Shown here piece after piece: positions 10,171 to 22,106 of a stretch of 64,000 bases of DNA. Location: the NCBI RefSeq assembly GCF_003597395.2, contig NC_133774.1, positions 41,712,168 to 41,776,167 on the forward strand. The letters are read 5' to 3'. The notes under the pieces were generated by a model that was not told where the DNA came from, did no database searches, and saw nothing but the letters and a program-made list of their open reading frames with translations. Positions within the stretch are counted from its first letter, which is position 1; each line of letters opens with the position of its first letter. The position numbers and the translations under genes were made by a program. Origin of the DNA: Chelonoidis abingdonii. Lineage: Eukaryota > Chordata > Testudines > Testudinidae.

Positions 10171-10379
10171 GGGGGAAAGCTAACAGGAGCAGAGGAGCAC
10201 ATGGTTTGGATGGAGACATCTCTTAGGGGAAGATCTATTAATGGAGATTCTTTATATACTAGTAAGAAGGAGAGGATGGAAGATGATAAAATATGAGTAG
10301 AATCTGATGCAAAACAGTCAAATGAAAGAGGCCCATTCAGTTACATCATGTAATGGCAGACAGCTAAAAGTGACAAGTT

Positions 10380-11620
10380 TTTAAAGTGCTTGTATACAAA
10401 TGCTAGGAGTCTAAATAATGTGGGTGAACTAGAGTGCCTCGTATTAAATGAGTATATTGATATAATAGGCATCACAGAAACTTGGTAGAAAGAGGATAGT
10501 CAATGGGACACAGTAATACGAGGATACAAAATATATCGGAAGGACAGAACAGGTTGCGCTGGTGGGGGAGTGGCACTATGTGTGAAAGAAAGTGTAGAAT
10601 CAAATGAAGTAAAAATCTTAAATGAACTAAACCATACCATATAATTGTAATGGATAGTAATTCAGTGCTCTAATAACAAGAATATAGCAGTAGGGATTTA
10701 TTACAGACTACCTCACCAGGATGGTATAGTGACTGTGAAATTCCCAGGGAGATTCGAGAGGCTATAAAAATAAAAAACTCAATAATAGTGGGGGATTTCA
10801 ACTATCCCCATATTGACTGGGTAAATATCACCTCAGGATGGGATACAGAGATAAAGTTTCTTGACACATTAAATGACTGATTCTTGGATCAACTTGTCCT
10901 GGAACCCACAAGAGGAGAGGCAATTCTTGATTTAGTCCTAAATGAAGCACAGGATCTGGTCCAAGAGGTGAATATATCTGGATCGTTTGATAATAGTGAC
11001 TGTAATATAATTAAATTTAACATCCCTGTGGTGAGGAAAACACCACAGCAGCCCAACACTGTAGCATTTAATTTCAGAAAGGGGGACTACAAGAAAATGA
11101 GGAAGACAATTAAACACAAATTAAAAGTTACAGTGCCAAAAGTAAAATCCCTGCAAGCTGCATGGAAACTTTTTAAAGACACCATAATAGAGGCTCAACT
11201 TAAATGTATACCCCAAATTAAGAAACACAGTAAGAGAACCAAAAAAGTGGCACCATGGCTAAACAACAAATTTAAAGAAGCAGTGAGAGACAAAACAGCA
11301 TCCTTTAAAAAGTGGAAGTTAAATCTAGTGAGGAAAATAGAAAGCATAAGCTCTGGCAAATTAAAAGTAAAAATATAATTAGGAAGCCAAAAAAGAATTT
11401 GAAGAACAACTAGCCAAAGGCTCAAAACGTAATAGCAAAGAAAATACATCAGAAGCGGGAAGCCTGCTAAATAACCAATGGGACCACTGGATGATTGAGC
11501 TGCTAAAGGAGCACTCAAGGATGATAAGCCTATCGAGGAGAAATTAAATGAATTCTTTGCATTGGCTGAGGATGTGAGGGAGATTCCCAAACCTGACCCA
11601 TTCTTTTTAGGTGACAAATC
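10380..11620 (+). pseudogene. CR1 ORF2 endonuclease and linker relic
   Basis: Frame-shifted translation from 10395 reads YTNARSLNNVGELECL, then DIIGITETW (the catalytic glutamate block of the APE-type endonuclease), GGGVALCVKE, then VGDFNYPHIDW (the catalytic DFN block). The 164-codon frame 10884-11378 starts with LVLEPTRGEAILDLVL and contains SDCNII, where the family has the catalytic SDH; the histidine is replaced. The linker runs to EKLNEFFALAEDV near 11545-11575, just ahead of where RT should begin. Several stops interrupt it. Confidence 0.75.
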
Positions 11621-11639
11621 CGAGGAACTGTCCCAGATT

Positions 11640-13354
11640 CGGGTTCTGCAAGCTGAAATAACAGTTGCAGCTGTCCCTCACAACCCAACACAAATTTTGT
11701 TGGGGATCGACTGGCTCAGGCTGTCCAGGGGTCTGTCAGCAGCAAGGAGGAATCTTGTGCTGAAGCCCCAGAGGGAAAGAGTAGTCACAGAAACTGCTGG
11801 GGAAAGGTAGAGTCTCTCTTTAATTCCTCTTCAGCAGTGGAACACTGTCTGCTGACAAGGGTTGGTGTGGTTGAGGCCTGCTTTTACTAAGAGGCTAAAG
11901 ATAGTCTTTTTTCAAGAGGGGAAGGGAGTGTTTTGCCTGACTGTAAGAAAACTGTCCAGGTTGAAGTTAAGCAGCGGGTGAAGATTCCATGGGTTCTGTA
12001 ACTGAAGGCAAACCCAATTCAAAGAGGGAGGAGGGTCCAGGACTTACCAGTGAAAGGTCTTGTTCTGGCTTTTAGCTGTGAGCCCACAGCTGAACAGGGG
12101 ACAGATTCCACTCTAGAGAGAAGTGTGTACCTTGGAGGGGGGCCCAGAGAAGGAAGGTGGGGGAGTACAGGAATGTCTCCCGACTAATTACAGGGAAGGG
12201 TTTGCCCAGGAGGATTTTCCTGGAGTGACATCTGGGATCCCACACACCCAACCTGTGACTCAGGTTTTAAGAGGAAAGTGCATAATTGTCCTCCTTGAGG
12301 GGAGCAGACAGCTGACCTCTTGGGAACAGAGAGAAGGGTGACAGAGGGTACCCCAATCTAGGTCCCACTTTTGCAAAATGTTGTTCCTCCTGTGCTTGTG
12401 AAAACCAGCTCTGTCTCTTTAAGGCAGGATAAAAGTATTTCCAGTAGCTCCAGTGTCAATGAAAATGCTAATGACCCACCTGATAAAGGGGAGGAGACAG
12501 GCATTTCCCAGGCAGATAAACCCCTCCCAGCAGCTAAGCATGGAACGCTGAGTAATGGGGGTGAGAAACACAAAGGAATCACAGAACTGGGGGCTGATTC
12601 ACATGTAATTAGCCCTGGAGAGGAAATGTATCTCCACTGGGGATGGGCCAGTAACACACAAGCTCTCCCTTTCCTTGCCAAAACTCCAAAGACCTATCTG
12701 AATTAAGAACTTTTACTAAAGGGGAGAGAAAACCTGTATCTAAACAAATACCATGGTACAGGGGGGTGATGAGAAATACAATAAATGCTGAACAAACTGG
12801 ATTGTCTAAACAGAAGATGTGGCATGATGATCATACCTGGAAGCGCCTCCCTGTCATGAATTTACTGGCAATTTTACGTCTCTTACTACACACACTATGA
12901 GTTAAGACAAAGAATTCGGTACTGATAGTAAATACTTTAAAAGTATGTAACGTGCATGATTTATGGAAGAAACTTTGGTACAGGCTAGGAGTGATAATGA
13001 GGAAGTCCTGTAAGAATACTGCTTCTCAGCTAGTACCTGTAAATAGGCTTTGAGCTTGGCGCAGCAGGGAAAGCATAACAAACCCTCGACTTCTGTGTGG
13101 AAGGGGAAACTGAGGTACACCACCTCATGGCATTGGTGGCTAAATACCAAAAGGCCTACACTTTACAAGATACTAATATCTTTCAGGCAACTTGAAAAAA
13201 GGCACCCAGAACTTTGTAAAAACATCTGTGGGTGACCCTACAACTTTTGGTAACACTAAGAAATTGGATAAATAAGAACTAAAGAAAATTTTAGGCACAC
13301 TGCCATCGCATTGGTCAGTGACCAACCCCTCCAGCAGTAATCTAAGTGGAGAGG
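11640..13354 (+). mobile_element. Ty3/Gypsy-like interior, internally deleted
   Basis: The first 170 bp encode AAVPHNPTQILLGIDWL, resembling the ILLG(T/I)D end of a retropepsin fold. After that, frames at 12123-12341 and 12371-12706 are hydrophilic (for example a serine run then PPDKGEETGISQADKPLP), as expected of the linker between protease and reverse transcriptase in some vertebrate Gypsy elements. No RT, RNase H or integrase core is visible. The right limit is a purine-rich run next to the LTR at 13355. Assignment is tentative. Confidence 0.45.
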
Positions 13355-13683
13355 TGTGATGCTGCACCCCATATTCTTCATAAAAATATTGTTGTAATAT
13401 GAATATGGCATAACCAAGATATGGGTCATGTGAGGTATCATTGAAAAGGCTACGATTTGCTGAATATGATTATCCAATTTGTATGCATGTATCAGTTCTG
13501 TATCTGATGTTAGGAATATTGACTATGTAACAATTACAACTGTGTGTGTACTTGGGAAACGCCTACCAGACAGCAAGTAATCAGCCTGAGTGGGCAGTTA
13601 GGAAAGGCAATAAGTCTATGAAGATGCTGATCTCTCATCTTCCTCCTCTAGAGTTCCTTTTAGGGCACACTTGGGTGCAATCA
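13355..13683 (+). repeat. Probable LTR (partial)
   Basis: The sequence changes from a purine-rich run (AAGTGGAGAGG) to TGTGATGCTGCACCCC, a plausible 3' LTR start after a polypurine tract. The AT-rich body (AAATATTGTTGTAATATG, TATCATTGAAAAGG) looks like a reptile LTR. The right end is not visible because a CR1 tail follows at about 13684. No second copy lies in the window, so the LTR call depends on context. Confidence 0.45.
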
Positions 13684-14155
13684 TAAGAACAGCTATAATG
13701 GGTCAGACCAAAGGTCCATCTAGCCCAGTATCCTGTCTTCCAACAGTGGCCAATGCCAGGTGCCTCAGAGGGAATGAACTGAACATGTAATCACCAAATG
13801 ATCTATTCCCTGTCTCCCATTCCCAGCTTCTGGAAAACAGAGGCTAGGAACACCATCCCTGCCCATCCTGGCTAATAGCCATTGATGGATCTATCCTCCA
13901 CGAATTTATCTAGTTAACCCTGTTATAGTCTTGGCCTTCACAATATCCTCTGGCAAAGAGTTCCACAAGTTGACTGTTTGTTGTATGAAGAAATATTTCC
14001 TTTTGTTTGTTTTAAACCTGTTGCCTATTAATTTCATTTGGTGACCCCTAGTTCTTGTGTTCTGAGAAGGAGTAAACAGCACTTCCTTATCTACTTTCTC
14101 CACACCAGTCATGATTTAATAGACCTCAATCATATCCCCCCTTAGTTATCTCTTT
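13684..14155 (-). mobile_element. CR1 LINE 3' end, minus strand
   Basis: The open frame 13906-14112 on the minus strand encodes the ORF2 C-terminal block: [22 protein letters not shown], then [17 protein letters not shown]. The WNSLPxxVV pattern is characteristic of CR1/L2 ORF2 tails. The plus-strand phrase CAGACCAAAGGTCCATCTAG near 13705 belongs to the 3' untranslated part. The copy is 5'-truncated, as is usual for LINEs. Confidence 0.75.
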
Positions 14156-14164
14156 TCCAAGCTG

Positions 14165-14965
14165 ACAAGCATACAATATGCATTTTAATATAGCTAAATT
14201 TAAATGTATGCATCTAGGATTAAAGAGTATAGGCCATATTTACTGGATGGGGGAGACTATCCTGGGAGGCAATGCCTCTGAAAAAGATTTAGGAGTTGTG
14301 GCAGATAATCTGTTGGAGATGATGCCCCAGGGTTGTGGCTAAAAGGGCTAATGCAATCCTTGGAGACATAAACAAGAATACCTCAAATAGGAGCAGCAAG
14401 ATTATTTTACCTCTGCACTTGGCATTGGTGCAACTGTTGCTGGAATACTGCATCTAATTCTGGTGATTCACAAATTCAAGAAGGGTGTTGATAAATTGGA
14501 CAGCATTCAAAGAAGAGCCACAAGAATGATTAAAAGATTAGAAAACATGCCTTATAGTTATAGACTCGAGGAGATCAATGTATTTAGCTTAACAAAGAGA
14601 AGGTTAAGGGGTGACTTGATAGCAATCTATATGTACTGATATGGGGAACAAATATTTAATAATGGGCTTTCAGTCTAGCAGAAAAAGGTAAAAAATGATC
14701 CAGTGGCTGGAAGCTGAGTTTGTCTAGCTTCAGAGGGGAAATAAGGCATAAATTCTTAACTATGAGTATAATTAACCGCTGGAACAGTTTACCAAGGGTC
14801 AGGGTAGATTCTCCATCACTGACCATTTTTAAATCAGTATTGGATGATTTTCTAAAAGCTCCGTTTTAGGAATTATTTCAGGGTAATTCTATGGCTTGTG
14901 TTATACAGGAGGTCAGACTAGTTGATTACAATATTTCCTTCTGGCCTTGGAATCTGTGAATCTAT
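14165..14965 (+). mobile_element. CR1/L3 LINE 3' end, plus strand
   Basis: Translation with shifts gives LDSIQRRATRMIKRLENMPY, then INVFSLTKRRLRGDLIAIY, the conserved end of the CR1 RT-associated domain, then an NRWNSL-like segment. The 3' tail shows TTCTGGCCTTGGAATCTGTG, the typical CR1 terminus. It faces away from the minus-strand CR1 tail at 13684-14155. Confidence 0.75.
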
Positions 14966-15053
14966 TCATAATACTGAATAATGATAGTAACAGCTCTGGG
15001 TCCGTTTCAAAGAAAAAAGAGTTTCACGTAGTTACTTAATAAACATTTACATT

Positions 15054-15173
15054 CAGTGGTGCTGGAACTAGGGGTGCTCCTGCACCCCCTGGCTTGAAGT
15101 AGTCATAACAAATAACAAATACGTGGTTTCCATCAGCAGCACCCCCACTATAAAAATTGTTCTAGCACCCTTG
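15054..15173. mobile_element. hAT-type MITE, 120 bp
   Basis: Left tip CAGTGGTGCTGGAAC; right end GTTCTAGCACCCTTG (reverse complement CAAGGGTGCTAGAAC), a 15-bp inverted repeat with three mismatches. Flanks TTTACATT (15046-15053) and GTTAGATT (15174-15181) agree at 6 of 8, a diverged target duplication. Confidence 0.65.
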
Positions 15174-15181
15174 GTTAGATT

Positions 15182-17763
15182 TCTAACAAAAGCTATTAAG
15201 TAGTAAATCTGTAGGTGATTTTTTCCATACAAACTTCTGCTGCTATTGCAAATATTACAGTGCAAGATTTCAGCCTAATATTTACACTTCTGTACTTTAG
15301 CACAGACGTATAAGCACCTTCATCCTTTACCTACCAATCTCCTTTTTTGGAGCTAAATCTCAATCTGTAGAGTGACCTAAAATGTGTTGTGTGTCCTCTG
15401 AATTTCTTTACAACTTGAAAAGAATTGCAGTGTCTCAGTCTTCTCCAAACACTTCAGCGGTGTCAGCAAACAAAAGTCTTGTGGCTCTTCATAGCTACCA
15501 GCACTTCAGTCCTTTGATAATAGTTAACTGGTTCCCGAGCTTGTCCTGAGATAGGAGGTCTGTATCCAATAATAGTACAAGTACTGCAATAAGCATGTAA
15601 AATATCCATTTCCTTGGACTCTTTTATAAGGCTCTTGCGCTATATCTTCCCCATTAGCTCAAACCCAGACTTCATTGAACTATGCCTCTGTTCACTCTTT
15701 AACTGTGACAGAATCTCAGTTTAAAGTGGTTAGCTAAAAGCTATAGACTTCCATAAGCTTTGTAGTCTCTAGGGCTTGGAAAATGCTTCCGTCCTATCTC
15801 TCCTTCTAAGTCCATGTAATACACTGCAATGGATCATGCATTAACCTAACTGGGGGTCTCCCAAGTAAATAAAAGCTTGAATAAACACTGACCTGTATCC
15901 AAAGGAGTACAGCTATTGAGACCCAAACCAGCAACAAACTTCTCTCTGGTGTTTTTGCTGATATTCCTCTGATGAGTCCACTTCATCATCAACTAAATCC
16001 CGTGTTTAAAATCTCCCCTGCTTTGAGCTCTGACTTAGAGCAGGACAACATTTTTCTACTGAAACGTCTTAAAATGAAAGATGCAGATTTGGTGATGCTG
16101 AAACATTATGAAAATTTGTGTGGATTTTGCCAAATTATTTTGGTTTAAAAAAACCTAGATTCTTTTTTGGGGAAAAAAATAATCAGAACTACTTTGTTGA
16201 CATTTTTAAATGAAACACTTATTTTTCTATTCAAAATGACTTTTTGTTTTGAAATTTCCTTTACTTTTTTTTAATTTAAAAACATTTTAATAGCTCAAAA
16301 TCAAAACAAAACACTTCACTTTGGGTCAAACAAAATGTTTTGTTTCCAATTTTTTTTTATTTTTCAATTTGCTGAGAACTCTAAAAAAAATTATTTGACC
16401 CCAAGCAATTTTGTTTATATTATTCAGGAGTGCCAGCAAACTGAAAAGCTCAGTATGTGTACAGCTACACGCATTGCATTTGCATCTAGTTGCATGTGCA
16501 AAATCTGGCACTTGTGTGTGCAAATGCATTAAAACTGGCATCAGCGAATACTGCAGGCACAAATGGGAAGGCTGGTTGAGAATCTGGGCTTTGACCCTAT
16601 TGTATGTATTCTAAAGGGACACTCCATGTCATTTCCTGAACACAAAAGAACAGTGATGGTTCTGCTGCTGTTTGGGCCTTTCATGCTCTTGAATGTATGT
16701 TACTCACGTGCTAGCAAGCCACATCTGTTACCCATTTACCTACCTACTGCCTTATCATATCCTCGTTCTATGCTGCCTTGACGTTAATGGGAGTTCTAGA
16801 CCTGGACTGCAAACAATATATGTCGCCATAAATGGAGATACTTGTACGTAACTACAAGAGAGCAGAGTTTAACCCCTGGAGAATAAATAAAAATTCCACA
16901 GGTGTGTTCTGATGGAGTATTAAAGGAAGCAATAAACTGCAAGATCTTTTTCTCGCATCACATACCCAGCGGGCTCCTGTCTATCAGTAAAAAGTTAATT
17001 AAATCACATTCTAGCATATAATTTGTTTATCTTAGTTTTTATATCATCTGCTGGCTAAATAAATACTCCTTACGGTAGGTTGGAAGAAGGTGTGACTCCT
17101 CTTGCATACAGAGTATAAGTATCAGATACTGTGACATTATACACTCGGACAAAACAGTTGAATGACGGGGAGGGGAGAAAGAGGAGGAGAGTGGAATAGC
17201 AAGTTATTAGCAGCTTATTTATTTGTCAATCAGCTGATAAAATCAGGAAAGAAAATAGGAAAGAAGTTATTGGGCAAACTATGGGATTTCACACTGTATA
17301 AAGCTCTCCTTCTGATGATTTCTCATCACAAAGAACCTCTTCCCTTTCCTTCAAGCTGTAATCACTATTAAGTAACAACTTATCTGTTGCCTTTTTTGAC
17401 TTGGAAGGGAGCTGATTACAAAATATACAGCAAGTGTGCACTTAAAAAATCTGATTCTAGCTGCATTTTCCTATGTTAAACATAGGAAAGCTCTCTGAAA
17501 CCTGTAATATTTCCAAAACCAAAGTGGGCTTTGTACTGTGCCAATTGGTTCCTGCCCAGTATGTGCTGCTGGGACAATATTCTCTCTTCAGGCCACTACA
17601 GTTTTCCTAAGAACTATGGAGGAAAGCCAGTTCTTGTGAATATTCATCATGCCAAATGCAACTCTGCTGTTACCGCACCATATGAGACAGCCCCTTCTGG
17701 TCCTTGCCATTCAATGGAGAGTCTTGAGTACATGATGTCTCCAGAACTCCCTGTGGTACTTCC
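15182..17763. other. No gene recognised
   Basis: Unique-looking, AT-rich sequence with poly-T and poly-A runs near 16140-16400. Open frames around 16326-16614 overlap on both strands and carry no motif. A 69-codon frame at 17162 likewise has no support. Confidence 0.45.
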
Positions 17764-17771
17764 CTTTAGAG

Positions 17772-18445
17772 CAGGGGTGGCCAAACTTTTTGGCCCAAGG
17801 ACCTCATCCAAGTGGGGAAATTGCATGCAGGGCCATGAATGTAGGGCTGGGGCAGGGGATTGCAGTGCAGGAGGGAGTGCGGGGTGTGGGAGGGAGTGCA
17901 AGGGGTGTAGGAAGGGCCTCAGGGCAAGTGGTTGGGATGTAGGAGGGGATGTGGAGTGCAGGAGGGGGCTCAGGGCAGGGGCGCAGGGAGGAGTGTGGGA
18001 GGGGGCTCAGATCAGAGGGTTGAGGTGCAGGAGTGGGGTTGGGGTACAGGAGGGGAGCGAAGTGTGGCAGGGGGGCTCAGGGCAGTGAGTTTGGGTGCGG
18101 GGTGCAGAAGGGGTGTGGGCTCTGGCCTGGCGCCGCTTACCTGGTGTGGTTCCAGGGTGGCAGTAGCGTGCACCGGGGCCACTCCCATAAGCGACTGGCA
18201 CCAGGTCCCTGCAGCTCCTGGGGGAGGGGAGGCAGAGGGCTCCACATGCTCCCCTCACCAGTTCCCTGTTGCTGGCCAATGGGAGCGGCAGGGGCAGTGC
18301 CTGCAGGTGGGGGCTGCGCACAGAACTATCTGCCCCTCCCCCTGGTGCAGGCCGCTTCTGGGAGCGGCACGGGGCCTGTGTCGCCACGGGGGTGGCAATC
18401 CTGTGGGCTGGATCCAGCCCGCGGGCCTTAGCTTGCCCACCCCTG
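17772..18445. mobile_element. hAT-type non-autonomous element, 674 bp
   Basis: Left tip CAGGGGTGGCCAAAC; right tip GCTTGCCCACCCCTG. A perfect 8-bp target duplication CTTTAGAG lies at 17764-17771 and 18446-18453. The core is a GC-rich minisatellite of imperfect GTGCAGGAGGGGGCTCAGGG-type units. Six long overlapping open frames here (up to 185 codons, both strands) come from this composition and encode low-complexity Gly/Arg/Pro text; none is a gene. Confidence 0.9.
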
Positions 18446-18453
18446 CTTTAGAG

Positions 18454-21400
18454 GCTGTGAAATTCCCTCTCATGGGGTGGTCAGTATGAAAGAACCAAAT
18501 TATCTCCCCTAAGATCTTGACTAAAGCTCTGTTTATTAGAAGTAGACAGAAGACATAGCACATGAAACTGAATGAAAGCCAACTCAGATTTAAGTCATTA
18601 AAGCAAAACTGTATAGGTGTAAGTGTTCATATGGAGGATAGAAAAATAATTTTTTCACAGCTTCAGCATTCTGTGTTAGTCGCTTGACATCTGTCAAAAT
18701 GTCTGACCATCACTCCCTCGCTGAGCAGCTGAAGTTCAGTCTGCCGCCATTGTGTCCGACTCTGAGGTGAGCTTCAGTGACCCCCTGCACTTTCAGAGCA
18801 ATTCTTCCAGTATGGTGTGAAGTATTGTGAAGTAAAAATGTTATCTTTCATTTCAGCATTGACTGTGGAGTTCTTAGACAGTGTCTGCCTAGCGCTGCAG
18901 TGTTTGCTCAAGTGCTTTTAGCGTGGGAAGCAGAGTAATCTCCCGTTTCTTGGGCAAACAGGCTTGTTTTGATTCAACTGTTTCAATACCTAATCATATG
19001 TTTCAATTTCATTGGTTACAGTAATGAAGAATTATAAAACCCTTGGATGAAAATGTACACCAGAGGCAAAGCAGCCTGGCTTCTGTCACAGCTCCCAGTG
19101 AGCTCCCCTTGCTAGCACTCCGTGGGACTGCTATAAGAGGAATCCAAGGCTCTGTGCTTTGGATACCTGGGTTGTGTTAAGCTTCTGGGGCCTCAGCAGA
19201 CTGCAGCATTGTTTCTTCCCTTGGCCTCTCTGGCACACTTCCTGGGCACTGATTCATGTCTGCTACCCCTTTCTGGAAATGGGACTCCTCCACCCACCTA
19301 CTCTAGGCTCCTAGCACAACCACTGAACCCTGAGATACCCCACTTACTTAAACACACCCCTTTCTCAGAACTCTACCCTAAAGGTATGAAGCTTCTGGTT
19401 TTTGGTTCAGGAGCACACAGTAGTTGTAAAGCACTCAGCGCGTGTGCACATACACACTTTGCACAGTTTAACACCTTTATCCTTTTTTACACTTACTTAT
19501 GTGAAGTAGAGGAGAGTACAGATCATACAAAACAGTTAACACAAATGCATGTCCCTGCCTGAGTTTCCTCACCACTCCAGGGCATTCTTTGGGCTGAGGT
19601 CTGAATTCCTTGGATTGTCAAGAGTCCTTGGAGAAAATCAAGGCTCAGGAAAGTGGGTAGGGCCTCTTGCCCCATGAGACTGTCCTCTTTCTGTCCAGCT
19701 CCCCTAGTTCTTGTGTGTTTCTTCTGGTCATCTAGTCTTTTTTTGGTCTACCCCTGGCAAGTTTCCATTTCTCCTACCTTCCCGGCTGCATTCAGAGGAA
19801 TCAGCTACATTAGAATTCCAAGACTTGAGCTTCTTTTTTGGCATAACTTTTGTGTAGTTCAAGTACTGTTAATCTTAGGTAGTTCCCTTTATATGTGTCT
19901 GGTGTGTACCTGCTACATACCCCTTAGCAGTGTTGGATCCACATACAAACAGGCATTCAGGATACAGCAGTTTCTCATAATACAACTTCACAATATCAAT
20001 CAGAATTTACAAGTTGTACAGATGTAGCCCCAGTTCACCTCAGTTTCTATAAAAGGAAATCATGGCTTTCAAATCTACTTTAGAGTACTTTACGCATGTC
20101 AACAAACTAGTGAAGAAAGGAGAACCAATTGATATTTAAACTTTCAAAAAAAAATTATCATAGCCCTTTAAAGCAAACTATGAAGGAAACTAATCACAGA
20201 GCAATTAAATCCAAGACTACAATCCCAAATGCTTACACAGGTGTAACATTATTCATATGAATTGTCTCATCAGTCTCAGTGCGACTACTGTCTTTGGGCT
20301 AAATATGTGAGTAAAGTTGCACGTGTATTCGGCTGTTTGCAGAATGATGGCCCACAAATTTATTCATAGAAATTATATGACAAATAACTTTAATTAAAGA
20401 ATGAATTCAGGAAAATCATGATCTGTTCATTGACAATTCATGAACAAACAAGCAAAAAGTAAAAGCTGTCCAATACATTATTCAGAAAGAATTAATCTAC
20501 CAGCTCTACTCTTAATTATCCTATGTAGCATCAGCCTTATTTTCAAAACATGTATTAATGTATGCATTTTAATTAAATCTAGTTAATATCAAATTACTTT
20601 TAGTTTGGACAACGGATTCTCTGCCAGTTATGTCTGTAACGCTATTTCCATGTATCTGTTGTGCCATGCTTTGCTTAGATATTTCATATACTGGATAATT
20701 CACATACTACAAAAGCCTTTACACATTGCAGTGGGAAGAAATTTCCCTTTTTCCGCTTTGACATTCACAACTGCCAGTTTTGCGGAGCTAAAATTAGATC
20801 TCATTTGGAGAGTTTGGAAACGTTCCCAAACAAAAAGGAATTTTTCCTCTCATTCATATTTCCATGTAAATTTATCTTTTTGTTGTTCAATTTTATTTAT
20901 AAACTCATAAAAATGTGTTTATAATGAACACACCGATAGACTCTTAAATTATAGCATTGATGCCCTAGCAAGCAGGCACTGCTATAGTCAAACTCATTAA
21001 AAGGCCAAGTAAAGGATGGGAATCTGCATATGAAAAGGAACATAATTTTCCTGATGGAGGTTTTACTGTCCTTTTACATTTGCATACACCCTGTAGTGTA
21101 TAACCACCATTTGAAGATGAACTACTTAAAACAGGAGAAGGGTTTTTTTCTCCCTTATCTCTTTAAACCAAAGCAATATTTCAAGGATTGGCCAATTGGG
21201 CTTGTGCCTTTCAAAGTTCGTTCTTTGAAGAACTGAAGTACTTTCGTTTATCCAGAACAGCAGATGCACAACACACTTGGGGACAAATGAGATGAGTTAG
21301 TTGTGTGCTAAATTTTTAATTATGTTTTCCTGGTAAAGACTTCAGAAAGAACTTTTAAAGATTGCAAACTAACATGGCAATAAGCATTTGCCTTCATTTC

Positions 21401-21796
21401 AGCCATGAACAGGACTGAGCAGAAGGATCCATATTGGTTTCCATGTTCAGAAGTCACTGCGGGACATTCTGTTCTTTGCAGATTATTAATTACCAGAAAG
21501 GAAAAGCCCTGATAGAAGACAGTGTATGATCACATACAAACCTGGTTTCCATCTTCAATTAAAAAATGGTATTACTGTTTTAATTTGGACTGCAATTCCT
21601 TTTATAAAATCCCAGTTTTGTTTTTGCAACATGTATCCTTGTTATCAAATCGAGGAAGTCTAGGGGAAGAAATACTTTGAGATGCTCTCAAACCTCTGAT
21701 GCAGATACAGGTCTGGGATATACGGGCTTTGAATCATATGTCAGCCTAATGCTTGGCCTTTGAGGAATGTAATGTTTAAAAGTAAAGAGAGGGGAT
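18454..21796. other. No gene; possible LTR-like block at 19080-20040
   Basis: No supported gene. Between about 19080 and 20040 the composition shifts (CT-rich, with open frames of 117 and 124 codons) and the minus strand reads like an LTR or untranslated retroelement segment, but neither ends nor target duplication are visible. The rest is AT-rich unique DNA. Confidence 0.3.
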
Positions 21797-21804
21797 GCTA
21801 GAGA

Positions 21805-22098
21805 CAGGGGTGGCTCCAGTCACCAGCGCAGCAAGTGCATGCCTGGGTCAGCAAGCCACAGGGGGCTCACTGTGAGAGCGGCAGGCAGGCGGCTTGCGGC
21901 GGCGCATCTGAGGGAGGTCCTCTGGTCCTGCGGCCTTGGCAGCAATTCGGTGGCGGGGACGCTTGATGGCATGGGACTGGCAGACCTCCCGCAGGCATGC
22001 CGCCGAATCCACGTGACCAGCAGACCGCCCACAGGCGCACTGCCTAAAGTCACCTGCCTGCCATGGTTGGAGCAGCAAAAAACATAGAGCCTCCTCTA
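21805..22098. mobile_element. hAT-type non-autonomous element, 294 bp
   Basis: Left tip CAGGGGTGGCTCCAG; the right end GAGCCTCCTCTA is a diverged inverted copy. A perfect 8-bp duplication GCTAGAGA flanks it at 21797-21804 and 22099-22106. The GC-rich core yields overlapping frames on both strands, again without meaning. Confidence 0.8.
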
Positions 22099-22106
22099 GC
22101 TAGAGA

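Larger units (their letters stand above)
9590..11640 (+). mobile_element. CR1 LINE copy with ORF1 and ORF2 relics
   Basis: A plus-strand non-LTR retrotransposon. An ORF1-like coiled-coil segment (about 9596-9900) is followed by a spacer and an ORF2 endonuclease region (about 10385-11070) plus the linker up to the start of the RT domain (to about 11640). The RT itself is missing; the copy stops where Gypsy-like sequence begins. Many stops and frameshifts show it is old. Confidence 0.75.

Noticed and set aside
17531..18489. Long overlapping open frames (up to 185 codons) on both strands
   Set aside because: They lie in the GC-rich minisatellite core of a hAT element with exact target duplications; the translations are low-complexity.
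19209..20027. Two plus-strand frames of 117 and 124 codons
   Set aside because: Hydrophobic, CT-biased text without a domain; possibly an LTR-like block but no ends could be found.
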